A stretch of 64,000 bases of DNA from Bacillota bacterium (GTDB lineage: Bacteria > Armatimonadota > HRBIN16), in NCBI GenBank assembly GCA_023511455.1, contig JAIMBJ010000003.1, forward strand, positions 1-64,000. Direction: 5' to 3'. Each line of letters opens with the position of its first letter. Positions within the stretch are counted from its first letter, which is position 1. A program made the translations under genes and the position numbers. The notes under the pieces are model-generated. The model ran no database searches. It was not told where the DNA came from and was given only the letters and a program-made list of their open reading frames with translations. This document shows, piece after piece, positions 56,565 through 64,000 of the stretch.

Positions 56565-58508
56565 GTGAATGTGCGCACGGGTATCCTCTCACTGCTTCTG
56601 ATTGTTTGGAGCGGCGTTGCGTTTGGCGCGGCGCCGCTTTATAGCATTAAACTGTCCGCATCTCCCTCTATCCTGCTGTCGGATGGTAAATCTGTAGCGC
56701 TGGTGAGCGCGGAAGTACGCGACGCGAAGGGCAATCTGGTTCCCGATGGCACCCAGGTGCAGTTCAGCGCGTCTCTGGGGATATTGCGTGACACGGTCGT
56801 TGCCACCAGCGCAGGCATTGCCCGAACGCAGATTACCAGCTCGAGCTTACCGGGCGTTGCGACCATCACGGCGGCACTGCCCGGTGCGTCTGCCTTCGAA
56901 GAGATTCGCATCACCTTTACCGATGACCCCGAAATGCTGAGGCAACGAGCCAATACCTATCTGTTCAACTCTCCACAGTATCTGGCATACAGTGCGGACT
57001 GGCAGTGCATCGAGGCGGTTTCTCCCGAACAGAAGGCGGAAATCGTTGTGGGTGCTTTGCGCCTGCAAGCACGCAGCTATCAGTACAGACTGGATGAGGA
57101 CCTGGTGATTGCAGAGGGAGCTGTGCTGTCACGGGGGAAGAGAAGCCTTTCGGCAGAAAGATTGCGCTATTATCCACGCCGCGATGAAGGGCAAGCGGTC
57201 ATCGTGACGGAGGACGGACAGATACGGGAGGTGGCGTTCCGGGGACCTTTCTGGGAACAGGAGCCAGTTGCTGTCAGCAGACCCGATGCCTACACCTACA
57301 CGGACCTCTCCACCAGCGAGCTGCTGTTTGTGGCAGATAGCGCGGTTCTGCTCCTAGGGGAGCGTATCCAGTTCCGCCATGCAAAGATGTATGTCGCCGG
57401 GCAGAAGCTAATAACCCTGCCCATGTACGACCTTAATTTCCGGACGGGAGAGGCACTGGGACAACAGATTATCGGTGTCAACTCAGGGGGGCTGACCATC
57501 GACCTGCCCTTCTATTACGTCGTGTCCCCGGAAGCGGTGGGTGCTTTGCGCCTGCGACACGCCCAGAGGGTGGGGCGCGCGGTGTATGCGATACGCCCGG
57601 GCTGGTCGCTGGATTTGGAGCATAGCTACAGCCGTCCGGGCGTCATGGAAGGGGCATTTGCGCTTACCAGCCTGGCACGCGGAGATTGGGGCATTCGCTG
57701 GAGCCATGCGCACTGGTTCAGCCAGAACGCCAGCACGCATCTGTACGTGGATGTGCCGGCGCATCGGAATCTGTATGTCAACAGCGGGTTGTCCTATGGC
57801 TTCGGGCAGGGACGCATTGGGCTGAACCTTTCGGGTGGGCAGAGCCTGGCAGGTACACGCTACCGTGACCTGCGCAGTGACCTCTACGTGGAAAGCAACC
57901 CGATGAAGCTGGGCAGCCTGCTGAAAATGACTGTTTCCACCACGTTCAGCAGCCGGGTGACCGAGTTTTCGGAGCAGCGCGTGCGTACCGATGGCGCCGG
58001 TTTGCGCTCACGACTCTATACCACTCCTCTGCGACTTGCAGGCTTCACCATGAACTCTTCGGTAACAGCCAGCTACCTTTGGGGCAATAGCCAGACCACT
58101 GGTTCCAGCCTGATGGCAACCGTCTCCGCCAGCAGGGCATTGTGGGACGGTGCGCTGCTGAGCCTGACGTATGACTACACACACGACCGTCTCGTGCGGG
58201 CAACTGGTTACGGCAGGCAGCGCCTCAGCGGGATGTTCGCCTGGTCTGCAGGACAGCGGTTCAACGCCTCGCTGGTGGGCACGCGCGTTCTGGACAGTGA
58301 CTCCTTGACCCTCTTCGCCGATGCATCCTACCGTTTGAGTTCGTTGTGGCGGTTGGGTGCGAATTTCAGCTTCAATCGCTTTCAAGGCGCACGCTATAAT
58401 GACCTCGAGATCTCTATCGGATACCGTATCGGCATCCGCGAACTATTGCTCACCTGGTCCAGCCTGACCCATCGGTGGCAGGTAGACCTGATTGCTGCGG
58501 GTTTTTAG
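56565..58508 (+). CDS. Outer-membrane protein: invasin-like Ig, OstA/LptA-like domain, LptD-like beta-barrel
   Basis: 647 residues. Signal peptide (LSLLLIVWSGVAFGA), then a bacterial Ig-like (Big1/invasin) domain at about 25-120 (VSAEVRDAKGNLVPDGTQVQFSAS). Residues about 150-275 resemble the OstA/LptA beta-jelly-roll (DEDLVIAEGAVLSRG, LSAERLRYYPRRDEG). The remainder has alternating beta-strand texture, with the LptD-like AGQKLITLPMYDLNF transition, and ends in phenylalanine as expected for BAM-folded barrels. GTG start at 56565 is 9 bases from GGAGG. It may insert LPS, or act as the outer-membrane gate for the exported proteins of this locus. Its stop codon abuts the stop of the convergent BNR gene with no base between them. 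Confidence 0.8.
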   Translation: MNVRTGILSLLLIVWSGVAFGAAPLYSIKLSASPSILLSDGKSVALVSAEVRDAKGNLVPDGTQVQFSASLGILRDTVVATSAGIARTQITSSSLPGVATITAALPGASAFEEIRITFTDDPEMLRQRANTYLFNSPQYLAYSADWQCIEAVSPEQKAEIVVGALRLQARSYQYRLDEDLVIAEGAVLSRGKRSLSAERLRYYPRRDEGQAVIVTEDGQIREVAFRGPFWEQEPVAVSRPDAYTYTDLSTSELLFVADSAVLLLGERIQFRHAKMYVAGQKLITLPMYDLNFRTGEALGQQIIGVNSGGLTIDLPFYYVVSPEAVGALRLRHAQRVGRAVYAIRPGWSLDLEHSYSRPGVMEGAFALTSLARGDWGIRWSHAHWFSQNASTHLYVDVPAHRNLYVNSGLSYGFGQGRIGLNLSGGQSLAGTRYRDLRSDLYVESNPMKLGSLLKMTVSTTFSSRVTEFSEQRVRTDGAGLRSRLYTTPLRLAGFTMNSSVTASYLWGNSQTTGSSLMATVSASRALWDGALLSLTYDYTHDRLVRATGYGRQRLSGMFAWSAGQRFNASLVGTRVLDSDSLTLFADASYRLSSLWRLGANFSFNRFQGARYNDLEISIGYRIGIRELLLTWSSLTHRWQVDLIAAGF

Positions 58509-60596
58509 CTATCGCCAGCGGCCGATAAAGAACCCTCTGCCCATCGTGCCGAAGACCAGTTGTGTGGGGTCGTGCGGATTGAAGGCAATGACGTCGCCCC
58601 TCAGACAAGCCAGTCCTTCGTTCTGCTGGGTCCATGTGCTTCCGCCATCTGATGACACCCACACCCCTGTCGCGAAGCAGGTGTCATGATACGGGTGGTC
58701 ACTGGTGGAAACTGCCAGCCGCTTTGGATTGGTGGGGCATACAGCCACCCGCGCGATGTAGCGGTCGTCGCGCAGGCGTGACCATTTGCCCGACTCATAG
58801 CGCCACAAGCCGCCGTACTCAGCACTGCGCCACGCCGTAACATAGATGCGTTCGGGAAACAGAGGGTCTACAGCCACCCACGTACACGGTTTCGGAGAGC
58901 CTTCCACCAGCTTGAGTTCTCTGCCGCTGGAGGTAAACCACACGCCCGATTCGCCGCACACGTAAAAGGCGCGTGCGCCGGGTGATACTGGCGCAATCCA
59001 GCTGAAGCCAGGACCCTCATGAATCACCTGCCAGTGGTCGCCGCCATCGCTGCTGCAGTACAGTTTACCACCCACGGTAGCCCATACTTCACGGGGAGAA
59101 GCGGCGTAGATTCCCAGAGGCTGTGCCCGATCGTATCGTTCTGGCAGTCCATGTGATGTGCCAGCCAGTATCGTCCAGCTCCTGCCTCCATCTGTGGAGC
59201 GTGCGATACCTTCAAAATTTCCAAACTGCCCCAGTGTTACAAACATCAGATTTCCTGTATCGTCGGCAAACGCCACGTCATTGCCTCCACCCCAGAGAGG
59301 CATCCCATCCCCGCCCCATGTCCAGCTGCGTAAGCCATCGCGGCTCTGCCAGAAGTTTCCATGGTCCATCGCCAGCAGCACCGCATGACGGGAGTTACGC
59401 GGATTGAAGCGAAAGTTCACGCAGCACAAGCCTGAAAAACCTCTTCCCCTCCAGCTGTTTGCAGCTACACGCTTTGCTGTCACATCTATCCACGTTTTGC
59501 CTGCGTCACGGGTACGCAGGACGTATTCGCTGCCCGCCACAAAGGCAATGTTCGCGCTATGCGGAGCGAACTCAATCACCGTTGCTCCCAGCCCCGCAGG
59601 GTAGGCGCAGTCTACATCCTGCCGCCGCAAAATGGCTTGCCAGCTGGCTCCGCCGTCGGCGCTTCGGTACAGGGTGCTTCCATCCCAGGCAGTGTCGGCA
59701 GTAAGCAAGATGTCGGGTTGCGTGGGCGCAACCGCTATCGCCTCATAGCGTGCCGTCAGGTTAGGGTCGGTAGTGTTTTTGGTGCTCAAACCGTTGACTG
59801 ATGGCTTCCAGTGACGTCCGCCGTCCTCGCTGCGGTATATTCCGCCGGGCAATACAGGTTGCCCTGGCTGGGCTTGATAGTTGCTCAGGGCTACCCAGAG
59901 CCTGTGCGGGGCGCGCGGGTGTACAGCGATGTCCATCACCTGCAGATGGGGCAGACCGTTGTTGCGCGGTTGCCACGTTCTGCCTCCGTCTGTACTCACA
60001 AAGACCCCTGCACCCGGTACCACCGCATAGAAGGTAGTGAATGTACGTCCTGCAGCCTCTACGGCTACGATATTGCCGCCGGGCGATTGTGAATTGCCAG
60101 GATGACGAGCAGCCACTGTGCCAATACGCCGCCAGCGATTGCCCCCGTCCTTGCTCTCCCAGACGGCTCCCCACAGGGGTTCACCCGGCGAGTGCCACTG
60201 ACGGTGGGAGCCGCCGAAAGCAATGAGATGGTCAGGATAACGTGGGTTGATTAATACCTTTTGGATGGGAGCCGAGTAGTGCCAGTCGCTGGTCGGGGGG
60301 AAGCCATTCCGCATTAAACGCCAGTGTCGTCCACCGTCGGTGCTCAGGCAGGGACCACTCATCGTGCCTGCCCACACCATGCGCGGATGGGTGGGGTGGA
60401 AGGTGAAATCCGCAATCTCCCAGCTGGGCAAGCCGAACGTAGATTGCCAGCTGTCGCCCCTATCCGTACTCAGCCCGATGCCCAGCATGTCGCCGCCCAG
60501 CAAAACATGCCTGGGGTTATGTGGACTGACGGCGACGGAGGTGAGCCACCCTCCGCATCCGGGTTCGTTTAGTGGCGTCCAGCGTATGGCTGTCAT
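58509..60596 (-). CDS. BNR/Asp-box repeat beta-propeller protein
   Basis: 695 residues, built of BNR (Asp-box) repeats: at least ten S/T-x-D-x-G-x-x-W boxes are visible, such as STDGGRHW, SKDGGNRW, STDGGRTW, SEDGGRHW, SADGGASW, STDGGRSW and SSDGGSTW. Two sevenfold propellers in tandem, as in GH74 xyloglucanases and sortilin-like (VPS10) proteins, would fit the length. The start MTAIRWTPLNEPGCGGW shows no signal peptide, so export is not evident. Catalytic aspartates of GH74 cannot be assigned by eye; it may be a non-enzymatic propeller. Convergent with the barrel-protein gene and divergent from the rhomboid gene. Confidence 0.85.
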   Translation of the reverse strand: MTAIRWTPLNEPGCGGWLTSVAVSPHNPRHVLLGGDMLGIGLSTDRGDSWQSTFGLPSWEIADFTFHPTHPRMVWAGTMSGPCLSTDGGRHWRLMRNGFPPTSDWHYSAPIQKVLINPRYPDHLIAFGGSHRQWHSPGEPLWGAVWESKDGGNRWRRIGTVAARHPGNSQSPGGNIVAVEAAGRTFTTFYAVVPGAGVFVSTDGGRTWQPRNNGLPHLQVMDIAVHPRAPHRLWVALSNYQAQPGQPVLPGGIYRSEDGGRHWKPSVNGLSTKNTTDPNLTARYEAIAVAPTQPDILLTADTAWDGSTLYRSADGGASWQAILRRQDVDCAYPAGLGATVIEFAPHSANIAFVAGSEYVLRTRDAGKTWIDVTAKRVAANSWRGRGFSGLCCVNFRFNPRNSRHAVLLAMDHGNFWQSRDGLRSWTWGGDGMPLWGGGNDVAFADDTGNLMFVTLGQFGNFEGIARSTDGGRSWTILAGTSHGLPERYDRAQPLGIYAASPREVWATVGGKLYCSSDGGDHWQVIHEGPGFSWIAPVSPGARAFYVCGESGVWFTSSGRELKLVEGSPKPCTWVAVDPLFPERIYVTAWRSAEYGGLWRYESGKWSRLRDDRYIARVAVCPTNPKRLAVSTSDHPYHDTCFATGVWVSSDGGSTWTQQNEGLACLRGDVIAFNPHDPTQLVFGTMGRGFFIGRWR

Positions 60597-60738
60597 GGAT
60601 AACCTCCGGGCTGGTATCCTGCCGTTGTTGAACGTTCATCGTCAGCTGGTGAAACTCCTGCGACGAAACGTCTGTCCTCGTGAATGAGGAAACAAGCTCG
60701 CATCTGTCTAAAAACATAGCAAAAGGGGTCTCCATCCG

Positions 60739-61842
60739 ATGATATGCCCTCGTTGCCAGGAACCGTTAATGCGCTACCAGTCTTATGCGGGGCTGGTGTG
60801 GCAGTGCGCTCGCTGTGGGGGACGGGCGGTTGCGCTGTCTGTGCTGCGCAAGGCGGTAGAAGAGCGCACGGTGCGCACACTGTGGGTGGCTGCGACGCAG
60901 GGGCGTGTCAGGTCGTCGTTGCTCTGTCCATCGTGCCGCAAGCCGATGAGTGAGGCATCGGTGGGAGTAAACCTGCCGGTGACGGTAGATGTATGCGAAT
61001 TGTGTCAGTTTGTCTGGACGGATGCGGGTGAGCTGGAGCAGATGCCTGCTGCTCCGCCTCCCGTGAAGCCTCCGGAGCCAGACCTGCCTCCCGAAGCGAA
61101 GGAGGCTCTGGCAATGGCAAAGGTGGAAGCGCTGAGCAAGCGCACGCAGCGATACGGCATCGAAGAGGACATGCCTGACAACCTCTTGCAGGCGGCATTG
61201 TTAGTGCTGGGCTTGCCGGTGGAAGAGGATAACTTCCTGCAACGCCAGCCATACATGACATGGATTACCGCCTTCACGATTGCTGTCATCAGCATCCTTG
61301 CCTTTTTCCACATGGAGCGCGCGCTGAACACACTCGCCCTGATTCCGTCGGAGTGGTGGCGGTACGGCGGTATCACGCTATTCACCAGCTTTTTTGTGCA
61401 CGGTTCCATCTGGCACCTGTTGAGTAACCTCTACTTTCTGCTGGTATTTGGAGACAACGTGGAGGACCGTGTGGGGCACGGGCGCTTCGTGCTGCTGCTG
61501 GTACTGGCGACGCTGGCGGGGAATATACTGCACATCGCGTTTGACCCACGTCCCGACGTTCCCTGTATTGGCGCGAGCGGCGGCATTTCGGGGGTCATTA
61601 TGTTCTATGCGCTGGCGTTCCCGAACGCACGGCTTTACCTGATGTGGCGTTGGTGGTGGTACTTTCGTGTGTTCAGTCTGCCGGCGTGGGGGCTTGCCCT
61701 GATGTGGCTGTTGCTTCAGCTGCTGGGTGTGATGGAACAGATATCCGGCTTCGGCGGGGTTTCTGCGCTGGCGCATCTGGGCGGTGCGTTGGCGGGCTCT
61801 GCTTGCTGGCTACTGTGGCGGCGCGCGCAGCAGGAACTTTAG
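60739..61842 (+). CDS. Rhomboid intramembrane serine protease with N-terminal zinc ribbons
   Basis: 367 residues. The first 100 contain two TFIIB-type zinc-ribbon-like units: CPRCQ...CARCGG (residues 3-30) and CPSCRKPM...CELCQFVW (about 64-95). After a linker, six or so membrane helices form a rhomboid domain with the catalytic Ser in IGASGGISG (about residue 281) and catalytic His in LAHLGGALAG near residue 340; HGSIWHLLSNLYFL is the family's early motif. It would cleave membrane-anchored proteins. The 142 bases upstream contain its leader with AAGGGG, and no other gene. Confidence 0.9.
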   Translation: MICPRCQEPLMRYQSYAGLVWQCARCGGRAVALSVLRKAVEERTVRTLWVAATQGRVRSSLLCPSCRKPMSEASVGVNLPVTVDVCELCQFVWTDAGELEQMPAAPPPVKPPEPDLPPEAKEALAMAKVEALSKRTQRYGIEEDMPDNLLQAALLVLGLPVEEDNFLQRQPYMTWITAFTIAVISILAFFHMERALNTLALIPSEWWRYGGITLFTSFFVHGSIWHLLSNLYFLLVFGDNVEDRVGHGRFVLLLVLATLAGNILHIAFDPRPDVPCIGASGGISGVIMFYALAFPNARLYLMWRWWWYFRVFSLPAWGLALMWLLLQLLGVMEQISGFGGVSALAHLGGALAGSACWLLWRRAQQEL

Positions 61843-61892
61843 TTAGCGTGTGTAAGTGTAAAATCGAGTAATAGGTCGCGGAGGAAGAACGT

Positions 61893-62438
61893 ATGTACGA
61901 AATACCCATTCTGCATCCTGTCGTGGTGCACTTCCCCATTGCCTTTCTGCTTCTGGCGGCGGTCACCTCGCTAGTCTGGTTGGGCATTGGCAGCCATTTC
62001 TGGCGCAATGTCACGCTCGTTTTGCTCATTGCCGGGTTCATCGGTGGACTGGGGGCATACTTCACGGGCGAAGCGGCGGAAGAGTTCGGCGAAGGTAACG
62101 CCAGAGTGGAGCAGTTTGAAAAGCAGCACGAGAGCTTAGCGCTATTGACGCTGGTGGCGGCGTGGCTTGCGTTGTTTGTGCTTTCGGCGTACACCGGCGC
62201 GTATGTCCGACGCTTGCCGACAGGAACGAATGACAAGGACATGATAGCGGTGCGTGTGATTGTTACTGTGCTGGTGCTGGTAGCGGCAGTGCTGGTGGGG
62301 CGTACCGGGCACTTGGGAGGGTTAATGGTCTGGGGGCAACCCGCAGGTGGCGTCTCCGCAACGCCCTCAGGAGAGCAAACCCGTGAGATGCCGGCGCAGC
62401 GGGGGGGAGAACACGAACGGGAGGGAGACCGCGAATGA
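61893..62438 (+). CDS. DUF2231-family membrane protein
   Basis: A 181-residue protein with four hydrophobic segments and the family opening HPVVVHFPIAFLLLAAV (residues 8-24), where histidines sit at the start of the first helix, followed by GFIGGLGAYFTGEAAEE and a KQHESLALLTL histidine in the loop. Members of this family are found beside heme and respiratory proteins, and their conserved histidines may bind heme or metal; function is not established. The last 35 residues are polar and probably disordered. A GGAGG site precedes the ATG; tRNA-Pro follows on the other strand. Confidence 0.85.
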   Translation: MYEIPILHPVVVHFPIAFLLLAAVTSLVWLGIGSHFWRNVTLVLLIAGFIGGLGAYFTGEAAEEFGEGNARVEQFEKQHESLALLTLVAAWLALFVLSAYTGAYVRRLPTGTNDKDMIAVRVIVTVLVLVAAVLVGRTGHLGGLMVWGQPAGGVSATPSGEQTREMPAQRGGEHEREGDRE

Positions 62439-62449
62439 ACAAAAAATGG

Positions 62450-62523
62450 TCGGGGTGGGCGGACTTGAACCGCCGACCTCACGGACCCGAACCGTGCGCG
62501 CTACCAAACTGCGCCACACCCCG
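62450..62523 (-). tRNA. tRNA-Pro (anticodon CGG)
   Basis: Read on the minus strand, a 7-bp acceptor stem CGGGGTG/CACCCCG with discriminator A, a D arm, a 5-bp anticodon stem CACGG/CCGTG around loop TTCGGGT, and a T arm with GGTTCAAGTCC form a full cloverleaf of 74 bases. CCA is not encoded. Confidence 0.95.
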
Positions 62524-62538
62524 ACCGTCGGCAAGATT

Positions 62539-62568
62539 ATTATAGCAACAATGTGGCGCGGTTGTCAA
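62539..62568 (-). promoter_or_regulatory. Promoter of tRNA-Pro
   Basis: On the minus strand, TTGACA (62568-62563) and TATAAT (62544-62539) are 18 bases apart, both exact consensus hexamers. The start of transcription would be near 62532, about 9 bases before the mature tRNA. Confidence 0.75.
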
Positions 62569-62581
62569 CAGACCGGGGGGA

Positions 62582-62610
62582 TTGACGCTGCCGGTGTTTC
62601 GTGTTAATAT
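62582..62610 (+). promoter_or_regulatory. Promoter of the aldo/keto reductase gene
   Basis: TTGACG (62582-62587) and TAATAT (62605-62610) are 17 bases apart. It lies back to back with the tRNA-Pro promoter and gives a leader of about 36 bases. Confidence 0.6.
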
Positions 62611-62652
62611 ACAGCCGTCTTAAACGTTTCAGAACCTGCTGGAGGAGGAAAG

Positions 62653-63618
62653 ATGCAGTACCGCAAGCTGGGAAAATGGGGTGTGAAGGTCAGCGAAGTC
62701 AGTCTGGGCTCGTGGCTGACCTTCGGGCACGCGACCGATGAGGAATCCGCAGCGCAGTGTATCTACCGGGCGTACGAGCTGGGGATTAATCTCTTCGACA
62801 CCGCCAACGTCTATGCGGCGGGGCGGGCAGAAGAGGTGATGGGCAAGGCGTTAAAGGCGTTCCGTCGCGATTCCTACGTGCTGGCGACCAAAGTGTACTT
62901 CCCGATGGGCGACGGGCCAAACGACCGCGGGCTATCGCGCAAACACATTTTCGAGCAGTGCCATGCCAGCCTGAAGCGGTTGGGCACGGACTATATCGAC
63001 CTGTATCAGTGCCACCGTTACGATGTCCACACACCGCTGGAGGAGACGGTGCGCGCCATGGGCGACCTCATCCGCCAGGGCAAAATCCTCTACTGGGGTG
63101 TCAGCGAGTGGTCGGCATCGCAGATACTGGATGCCATTCACCTGTGCCGGCAGATGAACATCGACCCGCCTGTATCCAATCAGCCCCACTACAACATGCT
63201 GGGGCGGGAGATTGAGAAAGAAGTGTTGCCAATGTGCGAGCGTGTGGGTATGGGCAACATCGTTTACTCGCCGCTGGCGCAGGGAGTGTTGACGGGCAAG
63301 TATCAGCCGGGCTCACCGCCGCCGCCCGACACGCGCGCCGCAGACGAAAGTTCCAACATGTTCATGCGCTGGCTGATGAGCGATGAGGTATTAACCAAGG
63401 TGCAGAAACTGCGTCCGATTGCGGAGCGTAATGGATTGAGCATGGCGCAGCTCGCGCTGGCATGGTGTCTGCGTCAGCCGATGGTGTCCAGCGTGATTAT
63501 CGGGGCGCGCAAGGTCTCGCAGATAGAGGACAATGTCAAGGCTTCAGGGGTGCAGCTGTCGCCCGAAGACCTGCGCGACATCGATATGGCGCTGGGCTTC
63601 GCACAGCCGGAGGGGTAA
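62653..63618 (+). CDS. Aldo/keto reductase (Kv-beta / YghZ-like)
   Basis: A 321-residue NADPH-dependent TIM-barrel oxidoreductase. It shows MQYRKLGKWGVKVSEVSLGSW at the start, the catalytic-site residues in LFDTANVYAAGRAEE (Asp and Tyr near residue 55), a catalytic Lys in LATKVY near residue 83, and the H in YQCHRYD near residue 120, plus the C-terminal cofactor motif VIIGARKVSQIEDN. GVSEWSASQI and length place it near the YghZ/potassium channel beta-subunit-like group. Substrate unknown. GGAGGAGG precedes the ATG. Confidence 0.92.
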   Translation: MQYRKLGKWGVKVSEVSLGSWLTFGHATDEESAAQCIYRAYELGINLFDTANVYAAGRAEEVMGKALKAFRRDSYVLATKVYFPMGDGPNDRGLSRKHIFEQCHASLKRLGTDYIDLYQCHRYDVHTPLEETVRAMGDLIRQGKILYWGVSEWSASQILDAIHLCRQMNIDPPVSNQPHYNMLGREIEKEVLPMCERVGMGNIVYSPLAQGVLTGKYQPGSPPPPDTRAADESSNMFMRWLMSDEVLTKVQKLRPIAERNGLSMAQLALAWCLRQPMVSSVIIGARKVSQIEDNVKASGVQLSPEDLRDIDMALGFAQPEG

Positions 63619-63664
63619 GGCAGGTTGCTCTGGGGGCGACGGTGCAGATTGCGCCCTAGCCCCC

Positions 63665-63693
63665 TTGACATCTGTGCAAACGTGCCGTATAAT
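63665..63693 (+). promoter_or_regulatory. Perfect consensus promoter of the tRNA-Leu/tRNA-Gly unit
   Basis: TTGACA (63665-63670) and TATAAT (63688-63693) with a 17-base spacer match the consensus exactly. The start of transcription would be near 63700, 14 bases before tRNA-Leu, and both tRNAs are probably on one transcript. Confidence 0.8.
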
Positions 63694-63713
63694 AATAATG
63701 CAAACGTCCGAGC

Positions 63714-63798
63714 GGGCGAGTGGTGAAATCGGTAGACACGCCAGACTTAGGATCTGGTGCCGTAAGGCGTAGGAGTTCGAGTCTCCTCTCGCCCACCA
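63714..63798 (+). tRNA. tRNA-Leu (anticodon UAG)
   Basis: Acceptor stem GGGCGAG/CTCGCCC with discriminator A and an encoded CCA. The anticodon stem CCAGA/TCTGG holds loop CTTAGGA (anticodon TAG), and a long variable arm (TGCCGTAAGGCGT) marks a class II tRNA. The T arm contains GTTCGAGTC. Confidence 0.95.
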
Positions 63799-63817
63799 CT
63801 AACCCGACAGCGAACGA

Positions 63818-63893
63818 GCGGGAGTAGCTCAGTTGGTAGAGCGTCTGCTTGCCATGCAGAAGGTCGCGGGTTCGAATCCCGTCTCCCGCTCCA
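63818..63893 (+). tRNA. tRNA-Gly (anticodon GCC)
   Basis: A standard 76-base cloverleaf with encoded CCA: acceptor stem GCGGGAG/CTCCCGC, anticodon stem TCTGC/GCAGA around loop TTGCCAT, and T-loop GTTCGAATC. A run of T residues starts directly after CCA and may end the transcript. It lies 19 bases after tRNA-Leu. Confidence 0.95.
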
Positions 63894-63913
63894 TTTTTTT
63901 GTGAGGTCATCCC

Positions 63914-64000
63914 GTGAGCTCCCCCACAGTCACTGCGGTTGTGCTGGCGGGTGGTAAAAGCAAGCCTGACCTGCTCGCCGCCACGGGCGTGTCCAACCGT
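63914..64000 (+). CDS. Nucleotidyltransferase (MobA-like NTP transferase) family protein, 5' part
   Basis: Only the first 29 codons are in the window, from a GTG at 63914 after GAGGT. TVTAVVLAGGKSKPDLLA matches the N-terminal NTP-binding loop (V-L-A-G-G-K-x) of sugar-phosphate or molybdenum-cofactor nucleotidyltransferases; the exact function cannot be told from this fragment. Confidence 0.65.
   Translation, partial: MSSPTVTAVVLAGGKSKPDLLAATGVSNR

Overview
The window is GC-rich, gene-dense chromosomal DNA from a diderm bacterium. Evidence for an LPS-type outer membrane is a metal-dependent-type KdsA (141-974) and an OstA/LptD-like outer-membrane protein (56565-58508). The giant secreted proteins with FlgD-like C-termini, the dockerin-like fragment at 14584-14898 and the general gene mix remind me of Armatimonadota (possibly a thermophilic lineage). 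That assignment is an inference from family resemblance, not a proven placement. There is no phage, CRISPR array, insertion sequence or rRNA operon.

Layout. 1-5.9 kb: KDO-8-phosphate synthase behind a promoter that predicts a leaderless mRNA, a Gfo/Idh/MocA oxidoreductase, alanine dehydrogenase, a dGTPase-like HD hydrolase, a small zinc-ribbon protein and a sugar isomerase. 6.1-8.8 kb: a two-gene respiratory unit, a Rieske protein followed by one polypeptide that joins cytochrome b6, subunit IV, a mono-heme cytochrome c and a 12-heme tail. 8.9-12 kb: a sugar ABC importer (two permeases and a binding protein, no ATPase). 12.1-17.6 kb: a VIT-VWA protein, a decayed dockerin-like fragment and a two-subunit 2-oxoacid:ferredoxin oxidoreductase. 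17.75-19.7 kb: a fluoride riboswitch with its own terminator, two uncharacterised genes and a broken cation/H+ antiporter-UspA gene. 19.7-21.4 kb: an MFS permease and BioY. 21.7-27.5 kb: a complete NAD-linked [NiFe] hydrogenase operon, hoxEFUYH plus maturation protease, with a long, strongly structured leader RNA and a good promoter. 27.5-36.5 kb: housekeeping genes (prmC, threonylcarbamoyl-AMP synthase, CPBP protease, TPR lipoprotein, HEPN-MNT pair, polA, S1-domain protein, coaE).

36.5-58.5 kb is the most unusual part: seven co-directional genes downstream of a perfect TTGACA-17-TATAAT promoter. Four encode very large exported proteins (1807, 983, 876 and 2009 aa) with different N-terminal parts (beta-propeller plus carboxypeptidase-regulatory repeats, subtilisin protease, unknown beta domain, cadherin-like repeats). 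All four share a roughly 420-450-residue C-terminal module that ends in a FlgD-like Ig domain and a near-identical last eight residues, V-x-P-[IV]-V-[LI]-T-R. Between and after them lie two CsgG-like proteins and an invasin/OstA/beta-barrel protein. This looks like a surface-display or export system with its cargo, and I know of no description of it.

58.5-64 kb: a BNR/Asp-box repeat protein, a rhomboid protease with N-terminal zinc ribbons, a DUF2231-type membrane protein, tRNA-Pro(CGG), an aldo/keto reductase, tRNA-Leu(UAG), tRNA-Gly(GCC) and the start of an NTP-transferase gene. Three of the clear promoters, those of the large surface locus and of tRNA-Leu and tRNA-Pro, carry both consensus hexamers exactly, so sigma-70-type recognition is near the textbook pattern in this organism.
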